Below are positions 62,101 to 64,000 of a stretch of DNA of 64,000 bases, one piece after another. The translations under genes and the position numbers were made by a program. The first letter of the stretch is position 1; every line of letters starts with the position of its first letter. A model generated the notes under the pieces. That model ran no database searches, had not been told where the DNA came from, and saw only the letters and a program-made list of their open reading frames with translations. The DNA is from Centrapalus pauciflorus (taxonomy: Eukaryota; Streptophyta; Magnoliopsida; Asterales; Asteraceae): assembly GCA_020465985.1 (NCBI GenBank), contig JAANYP010004685.1:1-64000 (forward strand), given 5' to 3'.

Positions 62101-64000
62101 TTGCACCACCCAAATGTCGTCTCTTTCTATGGCATAGTTCGTGATGGGCCAGATGGCTCTTTGGCAACTGTGACAGAATTCATGGTTAATGGGTCTCTGA
62201 AGCAGTTCTTACAGAAAAAAGACAGGTAGCAACTTTAGTTTGTTTGTTGTCAATCGGCATGTTCCAATTTCTTCTTTTCCATGATTGTTCGTATTTTGAA
62301 TAGCATGTTTTATTGTTTTGTGTAAGCTATTTGTAAATCTTTCTCAGGCCATCTTGTTTTACAAATAACTGCAAATTTCTCTCTCTTTTTTCAAAGTTCC
62401 ATCTTAGAATTATTCTTTCCCTATTTGTAATCAATAGAAAACCTTGATAGCTTTTGGTCTACAAGATCCCTCTATCTTGCCATTGTTGAGGGGCATTTTA
62501 GATATTAGGGTAAGAGGGTGTTTGTATGTGAGTTATCAAATTGATTATCTGATTAAGTGATTATTGTCATTTAAAGTCATAATAATCAGTTTATATGTGG
62601 ATGAAGTGATTATGATTACTGCCATCTTATTATTATTACTTAGTTGGTTATATAGTTATATTTAAATTTTATATTAGCTGCAGCAAAAGTAATTATTTTG
62701 GGAAAATTAATAAAAAATTTTCCCTCCTTGTTTAGGAAAATTAACATTAAAATTATCCCTCCTTTAATCCTTTAGAGGATTTTCATTTATTTTGCATCGT
62801 GATATTAAATGAACAGAATAAGATAATTAACTATATCAAAATGTGCTACAGGACCAATTTTTTGTGTTTTGAAGACTTCATTGTTAATAATTCTATAAGG
62901 AAAAAAAAAAGACAATTGTTGGAATTGTTGATGAATGTTCTCAAAAAATTAATTAATAAACAATTTATAAAAAGTGTAATGGTTGATAGAAAATGTCCTT
63001 TTTGGTCTTGCTAGCTATATTTTTTTCAAATAATTAGAGTTTGCTAAACGTTCAAACACCTGGTTATCAAATTATTACAACTTCAAACAACAGAAACACA
63101 CCCAAACACTCTCCTGCAACACTCTTTGCTACAGCTAATTATATGATTCTTGATTATTTAATATCTTATAATCATTTTTAAAGCAAACATCAATAACATC
63201 TTATTAATTCATTTCGAATCGAACATAACATTCATGGTAATCACTACTGGTGACAGAACTATTGATCGACGCAAGAGACTTATCATAGCTATGGATGCCT
63301 CTTTTGGAATGGAATATTTGCATGGAAAGAATATAGTGCATTTTGATCTAAAATGTGAGAACCTACTAGTGAATATGAGAGATCCACATCGACCAATCTG
63401 CAAGGTATGCAATGTATTAATGTTCATGTTTGTATTATTTTGTTTTGTTTTGGGACTTGCTTTAGCTTTATCTATATTTTTGTGTAATCTGCTGCATCCT
63501 TCTAGATTGGAGATCTTGGCCTATCGAAAGTAAAGCAGCACACTTTGGTGTCGGGAGGTGTTCGAGGAACATTGCCCTGGATGGCACCTGAGCTGCTTAG
63601 CGGCAAAAGTCACATGGTATCAGAAAAGGTAAAGCACCAGGTCTGAAATTACTAAAATAACCTGCATCCGAAAGAATTCTTTTATATAACCATTTATTTG
63701 TTCTTTAGATTGATGTTTATTCATTTGGGATCGTCATGTGGGAGTTGCTCACTGGAGATGAACCATATGGAGATTTGCATTGCGCTTCCATAATTGGTAA
63801 TCCTTATCAGTTGTGTCGAATTTTCTAATCGGACTCTTGTTCCATATTGCGTTACGTCTGGGAAAGGAGAATATTTTGTGAACATGATTTTGTCTCTTGT
63901 AGGAGGAATCGTGAACAACTCATTGCGTCCAACAATCCCAACATGGTGCGATCCTGAATGGAAGGCCTTAATGGGAAGTTGTTGGTCCGCCGATCCAGCA
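56166..64000 (+). CDS. PB1-domain Raf-like MAP3K (B4 group), 3' end outside window
   Basis: Cytosolic Ser/Thr kinase of the plant Raf-like B4 type, a group linked to osmotic and ABA signalling. Exons: 56166-58361, 58439-58543, 58654-58806, 62062-62225, 63257-63404, 63506-63628, 63709-63796, 63903 to beyond 64000; joins are GT-AG and in frame. The PB1 domain (LKFLCSFNGSILPRP, GGETRIV) is near residues 20-110. A long low-complexity middle part includes a sevenfold-residue repeat (EPIQSSP). The kinase starts at exon 4: GSGTYGAVYHG glycine loop, VAIKRI lysine, HFDLKCEN catalytic loop, DLG in place of DFG, then LPWMAPELL. HFD for HRD is usual in this group. The first exon is 732 codons if started at 56166; ATGs at 56112 and 55838 are in-frame alternatives. 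Intron 3 (58807-62061) is 3.3 kb with no recognised gene. Confidence 0.93.
57911..57990 (+). repeat. 21-bp coding minisatellite in the PB1-Raf kinase
   Basis: GAACCCATCCAATCATCACC-type units in tandem, three full and one partial, encode repeats of EPIQSSP. Looser related units (PEPVQFT) precede it. Confidence 0.9.
62515..63113. mobile_element. MITE-like insertion in the PB1-Raf kinase intron 4 (tentative)
   Basis: Left GAGGGTGTTTGTATGTGAGT and right CACACCCAAACACTCTC are inverted, with GTTATCAAATT also repeated in both halves. A target duplication was not seen. Confidence 0.5.

Overview
The window is nuclear DNA of a dicot plant. All of its protein genes are interrupted by AT-rich GT-AG introns with one exception, codon use and proteins are plant-like, and the intergenic space is AT-rich and filled with LTR-retrotransposon sequence, MITEs and (TA)n microsatellites. 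The style of the repeats resembles Asteraceae genomes, but that is an impression and not a measurement.

Layout. 1-7743 is a nearly complete Ty3/gypsy chromovirus (Tekay/Del-like) on the minus strand. Its two LTRs are almost identical, it has a tRNA-iMet primer-binding site, and its gag-pol frame is broken by three in-frame stops and split by what looks like a real 90-bp spliceable intron in the reverse transcriptase. 8599-16419 (+) is the bifunctional biotin-synthesis gene BIO3-BIO1 in 14 exons, flanked on both sides by related foldback MITEs. 20681-29809 (+) is a 15-exon FGGY carbohydrate kinase whose introns hold a hAT element, a tRNA-like SINE head, a Tourist-like MITE and one GC-AG intron. 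31990-33985 is a 2-kb Mutator-type foldback element with 9-bp target duplications and a second foldback nested in its loop. 34712-37554 (+) is a six-exon plastid-targeted Sec14/CRAL-TRIO protein. 38396-46622 is a 4-kb tandem direct duplication of non-coding repeat sequence followed by an LTR-like end. 49716-52085 (+) is an intronless PLS-type PPR gene. 53150-54545 (-) is a decayed, truncated, inverted copy of the gene that follows it. 56166 to the window end (+) is a PB1-domain Raf-like (B4 type) protein kinase that runs off the window.

The five genes do not form a pathway. BIO3-BIO1 makes the biotin precursors dethiobiotin and diaminopelargonate in mitochondria; the FGGY kinase phosphorylates a free pentulose; the Sec14-like protein probably carries lipid in plastids; the PPR protein is an organelle RNA factor; the kinase is a signalling protein. 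BIO3-BIO1 and a PB1-Raf kinase are also close neighbours on Arabidopsis chromosome 5 (from memory), so the two ends of the window may be an ancestral block spread apart by insertions. Exon limits were set by hand from splice consensus, reading-frame continuity and protein family knowledge; every internal exon join given keeps frame.
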